Under the pieces are notes generated by a model. The model saw only the letters and a list, made by a program, of their open reading frames with translations, ran no database searches and was not told where the DNA came from. Below, piece after piece: positions 5,403 through 12,334 of a stretch of DNA of 12,334 nt. This DNA is from an uncultured Micromonospora sp. (GTDB lineage: Bacteria; Actinomycetota; Actinomycetes; Mycobacteriales; Micromonosporaceae), in NCBI GenBank assembly GCA_937951935.1, contig CALGAM010000235.1, positions 1 through 12,334 of the forward strand, read 5' to 3'. Positions within the stretch are counted from its first letter, which is position 1; each line of letters starts with the position of its first letter. A program made the translations under genes and the position numbers.

Positions 5403-7781
5403 ATGTCCGAATTTCTGGCCGCTGACGGCGGCGGGCTATCCCTTGACGGTGCGAATCTGTCGTACGTCGTCGTCGCCGCGGTCATCGCGCTGGTGGCGCT
5501 CGGCTTCGCCGGCGCTCTGACCAGAGCCGTGCTGTCGTCTGACAAGGGCACCACGAAGATGCAGCAGATCGCCGGCGCGGTGCAGGAGGGCGCCTCGGCG
5601 TATCTGCTTCGCCAGTTCAGGACCCTCAGCGTGTTCGTCGTACTCGCCGTGGTCCTGCTCTTCCTGCTGCCGGTGCACGACACCGACGGCAGCGAGACGC
5701 TGGTGAAGATCGGCCGTTCTGCCTTCTTCGTGGTGGGCGCCGCCTTCAGCGCGTTCATCGGCGGTGCCGGCATGGCGTTGGCCACCCGAGCCAACCTCCG
5801 GGTCGCGGCGGCGGCGCGAAACCACGAGGGAGGCCGGGAGCGGGCGATGCAGATCGCCTTCCGCACCGGCGGCGTCGTCGGCTTCCTCACCGTCGGTCTG
5901 GGCCTGGTCGGGGCGGCCGCGGTCGTCCTCATCTTCCGCGGTGACGCGCCGACCGTGCTGGAGGGCTTCGGCTTCGGTGCCGCGCTGCTCGCGATGTTCA
6001 TGCGGGTCGGCGGTGGCATCTTCACCAAGGCCGCGGACGTCGGCGCCGACCTGGTCGGCAAGGTCGAGCAGGGCATCCCGGAGGACGACCCGCGCAACGC
6101 GGCGACGATCGCCGACAACGTGGGCGACAACGTCGGCGACTGCGCCGGCATGGCCGCTGACCTGTTCGAGTCGTACGCCGTGACCCTGGTCGCGGCGCTG
6201 ATCCTGGGCCGCGCGGCCTTCGGCGAGCAGGGCCTGGTCTTCCCGCTGATCGTCTCCACCATCGGCGTGCTGATCGCCATCCTCGGGGTCTTCATCACCC
6301 GGCTGCGCGCCAGCGACCGGTCCGGGCTGACCGCCATCAACCGGGCCTTCTACGCCTCGGCGGTGATCTCCGCGATCCTGGTCGCGCTGATGTCGTTCGC
6401 CTATCTGCCGGCGTCCTGGGCCGAGCTGCTCGGCGACGACTGGCGTGAGCGGCTCGGCCTGGCGGCCGACGCCGCCGAGCCGGCCGACCCGCGGATCGTC
6501 GCCATCGGCGCCGTCGTGATCGGCATCGTGCTGGCCGCCGCCATCCAGGCGCTGACCGGCTACTTCACCGAGACCAACCGGCGGCCGGTGCGGGACATCG
6601 GCAAGTCCTCGCTCACCGGACCGGCGACGGTGGTGCTCGCCGGCATCAGCGTCGGCCTGGAGTCGGCGGTGTACTCGGCCCTGGTGATCGGCGCCGGCGT
6701 CTTCGGGGCGTTCCTGCTCGGCGGCAGCTCCATCACGCTGTCCCTGTTCGCCGTCGCGCTCGCGGGCACGGGTCTGCTGACCACGGTCGGCGTCATCGTC
6801 GCCATGGACACCTTCGGCCCGATCTCCGACAACGCGCAGGGGGTCGCCGAGATGTCCGGCGACATCGACGAGCAGGGCGCGCGGACGCTCACCGAGCTCG
6901 ACGCGGTGGGCAACACCACCAAGGCGATCACCAAGGGCATCGCGATCGCCACGGCGGTGCTCGCCGCCACCGCGCTGTTCGGGTCGTACACCGACACCCT
7001 GGGTGTCGCGCTCGGCGACGCCGGCTCGGACCTGTCGATCGACGAGCTGCTCAACGTCGCCAACCCGCGCAACCTGGTCGGCCTGATCGTCGGCGCCGCG
7101 GTGGTCTTCCTCTTCTCCGGGCTGGCCATCAACGCGGTCTCCCGCTCGGCGGGTGCCGTGGTGCTGGAGGTACGCCGGCAGTTCCGCGAGCTGCCCGGGA
7201 TCATGGACGGCAGCCAGCGGCCGGAGTACGGCAAGGTCGTCGACATCTGCACCCGGGACGCCCAGCGGGAGCTGATGACGCCCGGTCTGCTCGCGGTCAT
7301 GGCGCCGATCGCGGTCGGGTTCGGGCTCGGCGCGGGCGCGCTGGCCGCGTACCTGGCCGGGGCGATCGGCGCCGGCACCCTGATGGCGGTCTTCCTGGCC
7401 AACTCCGGTGGCGCGTGGGACAACGGCAAGAAGCTCGTCGAGGACGGTGCGTTCGGCGGCAAGGGCTCGGAGGCGCACGCGGCCACGGTGATCGGTGACA
7501 CCGTCGGCGACCCGTTCAAGGACACCGCCGGTCCGGCGATCAACCCGCTGATCAAGGTGATGAACCTGGTGTCGCTGCTGATCGCACCGGCCGTGGTGGC
7601 CTGGAGCGTGGGCGAGGACAAGAACACCCCGCTGCGGATCGCGGTCGCGGTGGTCGCGGCCCTGATCGTCGTCGCCGCGGTGCTGTTCAGCAAGCGCAAG
7701 CCCGTGTCGGTGTCCGGAACGGACACCGACGGCGACGGCACGGCCAACCCCGACAAGGAGCCGGCGCCGGCCAAGGCCTGA
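5403..7781 (+). CDS. hppA: K+-independent proton-pumping membrane pyrophosphatase
   Basis: This 792-residue polytopic membrane protein hydrolyses inorganic pyrophosphate and uses the energy to pump protons across the cytoplasmic membrane. The start ATG 5403 has AGGAGG six bases upstream. Signature regions: GGGIFTKAADVGADLVGKVE (DVGADLVGKVE at 212-222), IPEDDPRNAATIADNVGDNV followed by GDCAGMAADLFESY, NAQGVAEMSGDIDE, and near the end GDTVGDPFKDTAGPAINPL (from about 697), all part of the pyrophosphate/Mg2+ site of the family. In GNTTKAITKG the K507/T510 pair marks the K+-independent class; K+-dependent enzymes have Ala there. About 16 hydrophobic segments are expected and the sequence is consistent with that. 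The C-terminal 24 residues are an Asp-rich tail (D774-D784) unlike the membrane core. It has its own leader upstream and a strong hairpin downstream, so it is probably monocistronic. Confidence 0.97.
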   Translation: MSEFLAADGGGLSLDGANLSYVVVAAVIALVALGFAGALTRAVLSSDKGTTKMQQIAGAVQEGASAYLLRQFRTLSVFVVLAVVLLFLLPVHDTDGSETLVKIGRSAFFVVGAAFSAFIGGAGMALATRANLRVAAAARNHEGGRERAMQIAFRTGGVVGFLTVGLGLVGAAAVVLIFRGDAPTVLEGFGFGAALLAMFMRVGGGIFTKAADVGADLVGKVEQGIPEDDPRNAATIADNVGDNVGDCAGMAADLFESYAVTLVAALILGRAAFGEQGLVFPLIVSTIGVLIAILGVFITRLRASDRSGLTAINRAFYASAVISAILVALMSFAYLPASWAELLGDDWRERLGLAADAAEPADPRIVAIGAVVIGIVLAAAIQALTGYFTETNRRPVRDIGKSSLTGPATVVLAGISVGLESAVYSALVIGAGVFGAFLLGGSSITLSLFAVALAGTGLLTTVGVIVAMDTFGPISDNAQGVAEMSGDIDEQGARTLTELDAVGNTTKAITKGIAIATAVLAATALFGSYTDTLGVALGDAGSDLSIDELLNVANPRNLVGLIVGAAVVFLFSGLAINAVSRSAGAVVLEVRRQFRELPGIMDGSQRPEYGKVVDICTRDAQRELMTPGLLAVMAPIAVGFGLGAGALAAYLAGAIGAGTLMAVFLANSGGAWDNGKKLVEDGAFGGKGSEAHAATVIGDTVGDPFKDTAGPAINPLIKVMNLVSLLIAPAVVAWSVGEDKNTPLRIAVAVVAALIVVAAVLFSKRKPVSVSGTDTDGDGTANPDKEPAPAKA

Positions 7782-7809
7782 GCCGATCGGCCCCCGCGGG
7801 GCGACGTAC

Positions 7810-7844
7810 CGGCCCCGGTCCGACCGTGTGTCGGGCCGGGGCCG
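7810..7844 (+). terminator. Strong hairpin terminator after hppA
   Basis: Starting 28 bases past the hppA stop, arms 7810-7824 and 7830-7844 pair along 15 bp (one G-U) around a 5-base loop CGTGT. There is no T tract, which is common for actinobacterial terminators of this strength. Confidence 0.75.
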
Positions 7845-7915
7845 CGGTGCGTCGGCGGTCGGCCGGTGGCGTCAGCAGTTGGTGATCGTCTGACGCGCGA
7901 AGTCGGCCGGACGCC

Positions 7916-7937
7916 GTACGCTGCAACGCATGCGTAC
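7916..7937 (+). promoter_or_regulatory. Possible -10 box and short dyad at the lipoprotein start (leaderless candidate)
   Basis: TACGCT (7917-7922) fits TAnnnT and lies seven bases before ATG 7930, so transcription could begin at or next to the start codon; no Shine-Dalgarno site is visible. No good -35 box is found. The same bases form an inverted repeat, GTACGC (7916-7921) with GCGTAC (7932-7937), and ACGCATGCGT (7926-7935) is a perfect palindrome over the start codon. Confidence 0.3.
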
Positions 7938-8475
7938 GCCCCGCACGGCAGCCGTCGGACGGTCCACGGCGGTCCTGTGCCTGACCGCCCTCCTGCTGCT
8001 CGGAGCCTGTGGCGGGAGGCCCACGCCACAGGCCTGGGCGGCGGCGGTCTGCTCGGCGCTGGCCCCGTGGCGGGCCGAGATCGGTACCCTGACCCGCAGC
8101 ACCCAACAGCAGATGACGGCGCAGACCACTCCGGCGCAGGCACAGGAGAACCTCGTCCGCCTGTTGCGCGGCGCGGAGGCGGCGAGCGAGACCGCCCGGC
8201 GGAAGGTGGAGGCCGCCGGGGTGCCGGACACCGAGAAGGGCGAGGCGATCTCCCGAGGTTTCCTCGCGTCGCTCACCGCGTACCGGGACGCCTACGGCAG
8301 GGCCAGCGCGGCGATCGAGGGGCTCGACACCTCCCGGCCGGCCGAGTTCTACCAGGGGGTCCGGGCCGCGATCGACACTCTGAACAAGGAGTACGACGAC
8401 AGTTCCCTCGACACCAGTGAACTGGACTCGGTGGAACTGCAGCAGGCCTTCGACGAGGTCCCGGAGTGCCGCTGA
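7930..8475 (+). CDS. Small secreted lipoprotein of unknown function
   Basis: The 181-residue protein has a clear type II signal peptide: basic MRTPRTAAVGR, a hydrophobic core (about 13-24), and lipobox LGAC with lipidation expected at Cys27, which would anchor it to the outer face of the cytoplasmic membrane. The mature part is mostly helical and alanine-rich (QENLVRLLRGAEAASETARR; SLTAYRDAYGRASAAIEGLD), ending in an acidic segment SSLDTSELDSVELQQAFDEV. Besides Cys27 only two mature cysteines remain, C41 near the N-terminus and C180 next to the end, so one disulfide joining the two ends is plausible. I do not recognise a catalytic or binding motif. It is isolated from hppA by a hairpin. The next gene starts 14 bases after the stop, so these two are probably co-transcribed. 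No Shine-Dalgarno site precedes ATG 7930. Confidence 0.88.
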   Translation: MRTPRTAAVGRSTAVLCLTALLLLGACGGRPTPQAWAAAVCSALAPWRAEIGTLTRSTQQQMTAQTTPAQAQENLVRLLRGAEAASETARRKVEAAGVPDTEKGEAISRGFLASLTAYRDAYGRASAAIEGLDTSRPAEFYQGVRAAIDTLNKEYDDSSLDTSELDSVELQQAFDEVPECR

Positions 8476-8476
8476 C

Positions 8477-8482
8477 GGGAGG
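8477..8482 (+). promoter_or_regulatory. Ribosome binding site that sets the start of the clamp-motif gene
   Basis: GGGAGG lies seven bases before GTG 8490 and just after the lipoprotein stop. It favours GTG 8490 over the in-frame GTG 8466, which lies inside the lipoprotein gene. Confidence 0.7.
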
Positions 8483-8489
8483 TGCCCAC

Positions 8490-9110
8490 GTGTCGCCGAC
8501 GCCGCCCGACACCCCGACGGCGCGCTCCGGCCGGCAGCTCTCCCTGTTCGGCGTCGAGGCCGCCGAGCCCACACCGGCCGACCTAGCCGGCCTCCTCGCC
8601 GGCCCCGCGGAGGTGGTCCGGATGGGGGGCACCGCCCGGGTGTCGGTGGTGGTGGACGCCGCCTGGCGGGTTCACGTGCTGGTGGCGGAGCTGAGCCGGC
8701 GCGGGCTGACCGCGAGCTGGATCGGGCGGGTGGCGGAACGGCACGGCGTGCGGACCTCATACAGCACCCGGCTGGCCCCGCTGGCCGCGGCCTGGCTGCG
8801 GGGTACGGCGAAGCGTCCCCCGCCGGGCTTCTTCCTCACCGGCCCCCGGCTGCGGCTGTGGGTGGCGGCGGCGGGCGAGCCCGAACCGGCCGGTTTCGTG
8901 CTCCGGCTCGGCGCCGACGACGAGCCCTGTTGGGAACCGGTGGGCGCGGCGCTGGCCGCGATCGGGTTGCCGGCGGTGCTGCTCGAGCCGGGTGCCGGCG
9001 GCCCGGCGTACCGGATCACCGGGCGGCGCCGGTTGGCCCGGTTGGCGGAGCTGGTCGGGGAGCGGCCCCCGGCCGCCCCGCCCGACCGCTGGCCCGGTGC
9101 GACCGGCTGA
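8490..9110 (+). CDS. Uncharacterised 206-residue protein with an N-terminal sliding-clamp-binding motif (QLSLF)
   Basis: I do not recognise a named family. Start GTG 8490 follows GGGAGG by seven bases. Residues 1-15 are flexible (Pro/Thr/Ser/Arg), then comes RQLSLFG, with QLSLF at 16-20. QL(S/D)LF is the consensus by which bacterial polymerases, MutS and other factors bind the DnaN beta clamp, and a short disordered terminus is a typical location. The body starts ARVSVVVDAAWRVHVLVAEL, followed by a basic helical region (RRGLTASWIGRVAERHGVRT) that could contact DNA, two further beta/alpha units (FFLTGPRLRLWVAAAG; GFVLRLGADDEP), and an end YRITGRRRLARLAELVG whose strand-helix rhythm faintly recalls LAGLIDADG-type domains. 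No signal peptide or membrane segment is seen. It lies between a lipoprotein gene and topA; the position beside topA and the clamp motif suggest DNA replication or repair (inference). Its position suggests Rv3647c as a counterpart, unverified. Confidence 0.85.
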   Translation: MSPTPPDTPTARSGRQLSLFGVEAAEPTPADLAGLLAGPAEVVRMGGTARVSVVVDAAWRVHVLVAELSRRGLTASWIGRVAERHGVRTSYSTRLAPLAAAWLRGTAKRPPPGFFLTGPRLRLWVAAAGEPEPAGFVLRLGADDEPCWEPVGAALAAIGLPAVLLEPGAGGPAYRITGRRRLARLAELVGERPPAAPPDRWPGATG

Positions 9111-9547
9111 GCCCTCGGCATCCGGGGCCGCAGCCCGGTCCGTCGGCCCGTCGGGCGGTGCGGTTCACGTTCGCCCCGGTCGACCCGCGGATGGAGTCGA
9201 CGTAACCTGGGGGATCGACGGCCGTCGTGCTGACGGGCAACGGTGCCGTGTTCGGGCTGTTGGTCCGGGGTCGGGTGTGCTGTGTCAGGCTAGATCCACC
9301 CGGTTGGTCCCGCGAGGATCGACCGCGGGTGTACGGTGTCGCCGTCCGGCATCACCGGGTGTCCGGGGCGTTGCACCCGGCGTCACCCGTGAGGGTGTCG
9401 GGGCGGTTCGGCGCCCGCGCAACCCCCGTGTCGGGGAGCGCGTTACGTTGGACGTCTGGCCACCGGCCGGGTGAGATCCGACGGTGGGGCCGAGGCGTGG
9501 ACAACACGGTCCACGGCGCGGAGATCATGAGTGAGGGCAGGGGAGAA
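9111..9547. other. Leader and promoter region upstream of topA
   Basis: I see no supported gene in these 437 bases; the minus-strand frame at 9352-9606 runs into topA and looks like a shadow. Visible elements: a candidate promoter at 9180-9208; a perfect palindrome CGACGGCCGTCG (9216-9227) right at the expected transcription start; a hairpin CACCC-GTGA-GGGTG (9384-9397) whose loop would be a GNRA tetraloop in RNA; and a small hairpin CCCCG-TGT-CGGGG shortly after 9421. If the candidate promoter is used, the leader exceeds 300 bases. Other possible starts of topA in this region are GTG 9497 and ATG 9527. Confidence 0.5.
9180..9208 (+). promoter_or_regulatory. Candidate promoter for topA
   Basis: TCGACC (9180-9185) and TAACCT (9203-9208) are 17 bases apart, close to the TTGACn / TAnnnT pattern of principal-sigma promoters in actinobacteria. 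The start would fall near 9215, at the palindrome CGACGGCCGTCG (9216-9227). Topoisomerase I promoters in actinobacteria respond to supercoiling (known for Streptomyces); nothing here tests that. Confidence 0.3.
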
Positions 9548-12334
9548 GTGCCGAGCAACGCCAGGGGTAGGCGTCTGGTCATCGTCGAGTCGCCGGCGAA
9601 GGCCAAGACGATCTCGGGCTATCTCGGCCCGGGGTACGTCGTGGAGGCGAGCCTGGGTCACGTTCGTGACCTGCCGCGCAGCGCCGCCGACGTGCCGCCG
9701 GAGTACAAGGGCGAGCCCTGGGCCCGGCTCGGCGTCGACGTCGACAACGGCTTCGCCGCGCTCTACGTCGTCTCGCCGGACCGCAAGCAGCAGATCGGCA
9801 AGCTGAGCAAGCTCGTCAAGGAGGTCGACGAGGTCCTCCTCGCCACCGACGAGGACCGTGAGGGCGAGGCGATCGCCTGGCACCTGGTCGAGACGCTCAA
9901 GCCGAAGGTGCCGGTCAAGCGGATGGTCTTCCACGAGATCACCCGGCAGGCCATCCAGGCGGCGGTCGCCAACCCCCGGGACATCGACCGCGACCTGGTC
10001 GACGCCCAGGAGGCCCGGCGGATCCTGGACCGGCTCTACGGCTACGAGGTCTCGCCCGTGCTGTGGAAGAAGGTCATGCCGAAGCTGTCCGCCGGGCGGG
10101 TCCAGTCCGTGGCGACCCGGATCGTCGTCCAGCGGGAGCGGCAGCGGATGGCGTTCCGTGCCGCCGAGTACTGGGACGTCCTCGCCACCCTGGCCGTCCG
10201 GGACGGCGGGGAGGGCCCCCGGACCTTCCACGCCACCCTGGTCGCCCTCGACGGGGACCGCGTCGCCACCGGCAAGGACTTCGACCCCACCACCGGCCGG
10301 GTGCGGCCCGAGGCCGGCGTGCTGCACCTTGACGCGGACGGGGCGCGGGGACTGGCCGCCCGGCTCGACGGGCGGCCTTTCACTGTCACCCGGGTCGACG
10401 AGAAGCCCTACCGGCGTCGGCCGTACGCGCCGTTCATCACCTCGACCCTCCAGCAGGAGGCGGCCCGCAAGCTGCGGTTCTCCTCGCAGCAGACGATGCG
10501 TGTCGCGCAGCGGCTGTACGAGAACGGCTACATCACCTACATGCGGACCGACTCGGTGAACCTGTCGGAGACGGCCATCGCCGCCGCCCGCCGGCAGATC
10601 GCCGAGCTGTACGGCGAGCGGAACGTGCCGCCGGAGCCGCGCCGCTACACCGGCAAGGTCAAGAACGCCCAGGAGGCGCACGAGGCGATCCGGCCGGCGG
10701 GCGACAACTTCCGCACCCCGGGTGAGGTGGCCAACGAGCTCTCCGCCGAGGAGTTCAAGCTCTACGAGCTGATCTGGCGGCGGACCATCGCGTCGCAGAT
10801 GACCGACGCGGTCGGCTCCAGCGTGTCGGTGCGGATCCGGGCGGTCTCCAGCGCGGGCGAGGAGGCCGACTTCGGGGCCACCGGCAAGACCATCACCGAG
10901 CCGGGCTTCCTGCGGGCGTACGTGGAGTCCTCCGACGACGAGGACGCCGAGGCCGAGGACGCCGAGCGGCGCCTGCCGAACCTGGTCAGGGACCAGTCGC
11001 TGACCGCCGAGGAGCTGACCGCCCAGGAGCACCACACCCAGCCGCCGGCCCGCTACACCGAGGCGTCGCTGGTCAAGGCGCTGGAGGAGCTGGGCATCGG
11101 CCGGCCGTCGACGTACGCGTCGATCATGCAGACCATCCAGGACCGCGGGTACGTCTTCAAGCGCGGCCAGGCGCTGATCCCCTCCTTCCTCGCCTTCGCC
11201 GTGGTCGGGCTGCTGGAGCAGCACTACCCCCGGCTGGTCGACTACGACTTCACGGCGGCGATGGAGAACGAGCTGGACGAGATCGCCGGTGGGGAGCACC
11301 CGGCGGTCGAGTTCCTGACCTCCTTCTACTTCGGCAGCCCCAACGGTGGCGCCAAGTCGATCGCCCGGGCGGGCGGGCTGAAGAAGATGGTGACCGAGAA
11401 CCTCAGCGAGATCGACGCGCGCAGCGTCAACTCGATCCCGCTCTTCACCGACGAGGAGGGGCGCGAGGTCGTGGTCCGGGTCGGCCGGTACGGGCCGTAC
11501 CTGCAGCGCAGCCTGCCCGGCGCGGAGCCGGCGTCGCACGCCGAGGGGGAGGAGGGCGCCTCCGGTGACCGGGTTCCGATCCCGGACGGCATCGCCCCGG
11601 ACGAGCTGACCCCGGAGAAGGTGCACGAGCTCTTCCTCAGCGGGGGCGGGGAGCGCAAGCTCGGTGAGCACCCGGAGACCGGAGAGCCGGTGGTGCTCAA
11701 GTCCGGCCGGTACGGGCCGTACGTCTCCAGCGGCGACCGGACCTCCTCGCTGCTGCGCTCGCAGTCCCCGGAGACGTTGACCATGGAGGACGCCCTGCGG
11801 CTGCTGTCGCTGCCCCGGGTGGTGGGGGTCGACCCGGAGGGCGTCGAGGTGATCGCCGCGAACGGCCGCTACGGCCCGTACGTCAAGCGGGGCAACGAGT
11901 TCCGGTCGCTGGAGTCGGAGGAGCAGCTCTTCACCATCACCCTCGACGAGGCGCTGGCGCTGCTGGCGGCGCCGAAGACCCGGCAGCGCCGGGCGGCGGC
12001 ACCGCCGCTGCGGGAGCTGGGTCCGGACCCGCTGACCGAGAAGCCGCTGGTGATCAAGGACGGCCGGTTCGGGCCGTACGTCACCGACGGTGAGACGAAC
12101 GTTTCCCTGCGGCGTGGCCAGACCCCGGAGACGCTGACCCTGGAGCAGGCGTCGGAGATGCTGGCCGAGAAGCGCGCCAAGGGGCCGGCACCCCGGAAGA
12201 AGGCGGCGAAGAAGGCCGCGGCGAAGAAGGCGGCCACCACCCCGGCCCCGGGCGAGGCCGAGACGGCCGCGAAGAGGACGACCGCGGCCAGGAAGGCGCC
12301 GGCGAAGAAGGCCGCGGCGAAGAAGGCCGCGGCG
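9548..12334 (+). CDS. topA: DNA topoisomerase I (type IA), 3' end outside the window
   Basis: Frame from GTG 9548, 929 codons open to the window edge. TopA relaxes negative supercoils by cutting one strand through a 5'-phosphotyrosine. TOPRIM residues: Glu14 in LVIVESPAKAKT and D101/D103/E105 in TDEDREGEAIAWHL. RLYGYEVSPVLWKKVMPKLS and SAGRVQSVATR are typical type IA segments. Catalytic tyrosine: Tyr331 in GYITYMRTDS. The C-terminus has no zinc-finger cysteines but four GR(Y/F)GPY repeats at about 646, 720, 773 and 839, the actinobacterial Topo_C type, then a Lys/Ala-rich tail from about 883 known in actinobacteria to aid DNA binding and processivity. Start: 9548 gives MPSNARGRRLVIVES with purine-rich GGGGAGAA directly before it but tight spacing; ATG 9527 and GTG 9497 are in frame and possible. 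It lies 437 bases after the clamp-motif gene and probably has its own promoter. Confidence 0.96.
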   Translation, partial: MPSNARGRRLVIVESPAKAKTISGYLGPGYVVEASLGHVRDLPRSAADVPPEYKGEPWARLGVDVDNGFAALYVVSPDRKQQIGKLSKLVKEVDEVLLATDEDREGEAIAWHLVETLKPKVPVKRMVFHEITRQAIQAAVANPRDIDRDLVDAQEARRILDRLYGYEVSPVLWKKVMPKLSAGRVQSVATRIVVQRERQRMAFRAAEYWDVLATLAVRDGGEGPRTFHATLVALDGDRVATGKDFDPTTGRVRPEAGVLHLDADGARGLAARLDGRPFTVTRVDEKPYRRRPYAPFITSTLQQEAARKLRFSSQQTMRVAQRLYENGYITYMRTDSVNLSETAIAAARRQIAELYGERNVPPEPRRYTGKVKNAQEAHEAIRPAGDNFRTPGEVANELSAEEFKLYELIWRRTIASQMTDAVGSSVSVRIRAVSSAGEEADFGATGKTITEPGFLRAYVESSDDEDAEAEDAERRLPNLVRDQSLTAEELTAQEHHTQPPARYTEASLVKALEELGIGRPSTYASIMQTIQDRGYVFKRGQALIPSFLAFAVVGLLEQHYPRLVDYDFTAAMENELDEIAGGEHPAVEFLTSFYFGSPNGGAKSIARAGGLKKMVTENLSEIDARSVNSIPLFTDEEGREVVVRVGRYGPYLQRSLPGAEPASHAEGEEGASGDRVPIPDGIAPDELTPEKVHELFLSGGGERKLGEHPETGEPVVLKSGRYGPYVSSGDRTSSLLRSQSPETLTMEDALRLLSLPRVVGVDPEGVEVIAANGRYGPYVKRGNEFRSLESEEQLFTITLDEALALLAAPKTRQRRAAAPPLRELGPDPLTEKPLVIKDGRFGPYVTDGETNVSLRRGQTPETLTLEQASEMLAEKRAKGPAPRKKAAKKAAAKKAATTPAPGEAETAAKRTTAARKAPAKKAAAKKAAA
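12194..12334 (+). repeat. Lys/Ala-rich low-complexity tail of TopA
   Basis: The last 47 visible codons are dominated by AAG and GCG/GCC, encoding repeated KKAA-type units (KKAAKKAAAKKAA, then APAKKAAAKKAAA) separated by an acidic spacer TTPAPGEAETAAK. The tract runs off the window, so its full length is unknown. The near-identical DNA units (gaagaaggc types) are prone to length variation and assembly error. Confidence 0.85.

Noticed and set aside
5436..7478. 680-codon minus-strand open frame antisense to hppA
   Set aside because: Composition is Arg/Asp/Gly/His-rich with no domain or hydrophobic pattern; it is the mirror of GC-rich third positions of hppA, which is an unmistakable gene on the plus strand.
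6560..8143. 527-codon minus-strand frame from within hppA into the lipoprotein gene
   Set aside because: Ser/Pro/Thr/Arg-rich shadow crossing a strong terminator hairpin and two well-supported plus-strand genes.
9443..11671. 742-codon minus-strand open frame antisense to topA
   Set aside because: Same kind of shadow. The plus-strand frame has all type IA topoisomerase motifs in order, and the minus frame shows none of any family.

Overview
The window is very GC-rich, with strong third-position GC bias, GTG starts and long antisense shadow frames. Its gene order is the conserved actinobacterial block Tad pilus genes - DECH helicase - bldG - anti-sigma partner - hppA - topA. This matches what I know of the Streptomyces coelicolor SCO3543-SCO3550 region and of Mycobacterium Rv3646c-Rv3660c. 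Protein character suggests a Micromonosporaceae member (Micromonospora or relative); that family-level placement is inference.

Layout. Bases 1-925 (+) hold the distal end of a Tad/Flp pilus operon: the tail of a probable Flp-type pilin, a TadE-like pseudopilin and a second TadE-like protein, each overlapping the next by GTGA. Convergent to it on the minus strand are a 69-residue protein of unknown function (1026-1235), with its own promoter-like sequence and Shine-Dalgarno site, and upstream of that a DECH-box helicase with a C-terminal DUF1998 cysteine cluster (1320-3893, SftH/MrfA type). A 23-bp near-perfect palindrome lies exactly over the helicase start region. Divergently, 4182-5001 (+) carries a BldG-type anti-sigma-factor antagonist (Ser57 in DSTGLG) and its HATPase-type partner (SCO3548/ApgA-like). 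A 0.4-kb leader follows, then a K+-independent proton-pumping pyrophosphatase (5403-7781) closed by a strong hairpin. Then come a small lipoprotein (7930-8475), an unrecognised 206-residue protein carrying a textbook sliding-clamp-binding motif QLSLF (8490-9110), a second 0.4-kb leader region, and DNA topoisomerase I (from 9548, running off the right edge inside its Lys/Ala-rich tail).

The block combines surface pili, a developmental/stress switch (BldG plus partner), proton-motive energy conservation (pyrophosphatase) and DNA maintenance (helicase, topoisomerase I, possible clamp-binding protein). Most of it is conserved actinobacterial core rather than a mobile island; I see no insertion sequence, CRISPR array, tRNA or rRNA. 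The points most worth following are the clamp-motif protein beside topA, the palindrome at the helicase start, and the missing N-box asparagine in the BldG partner.
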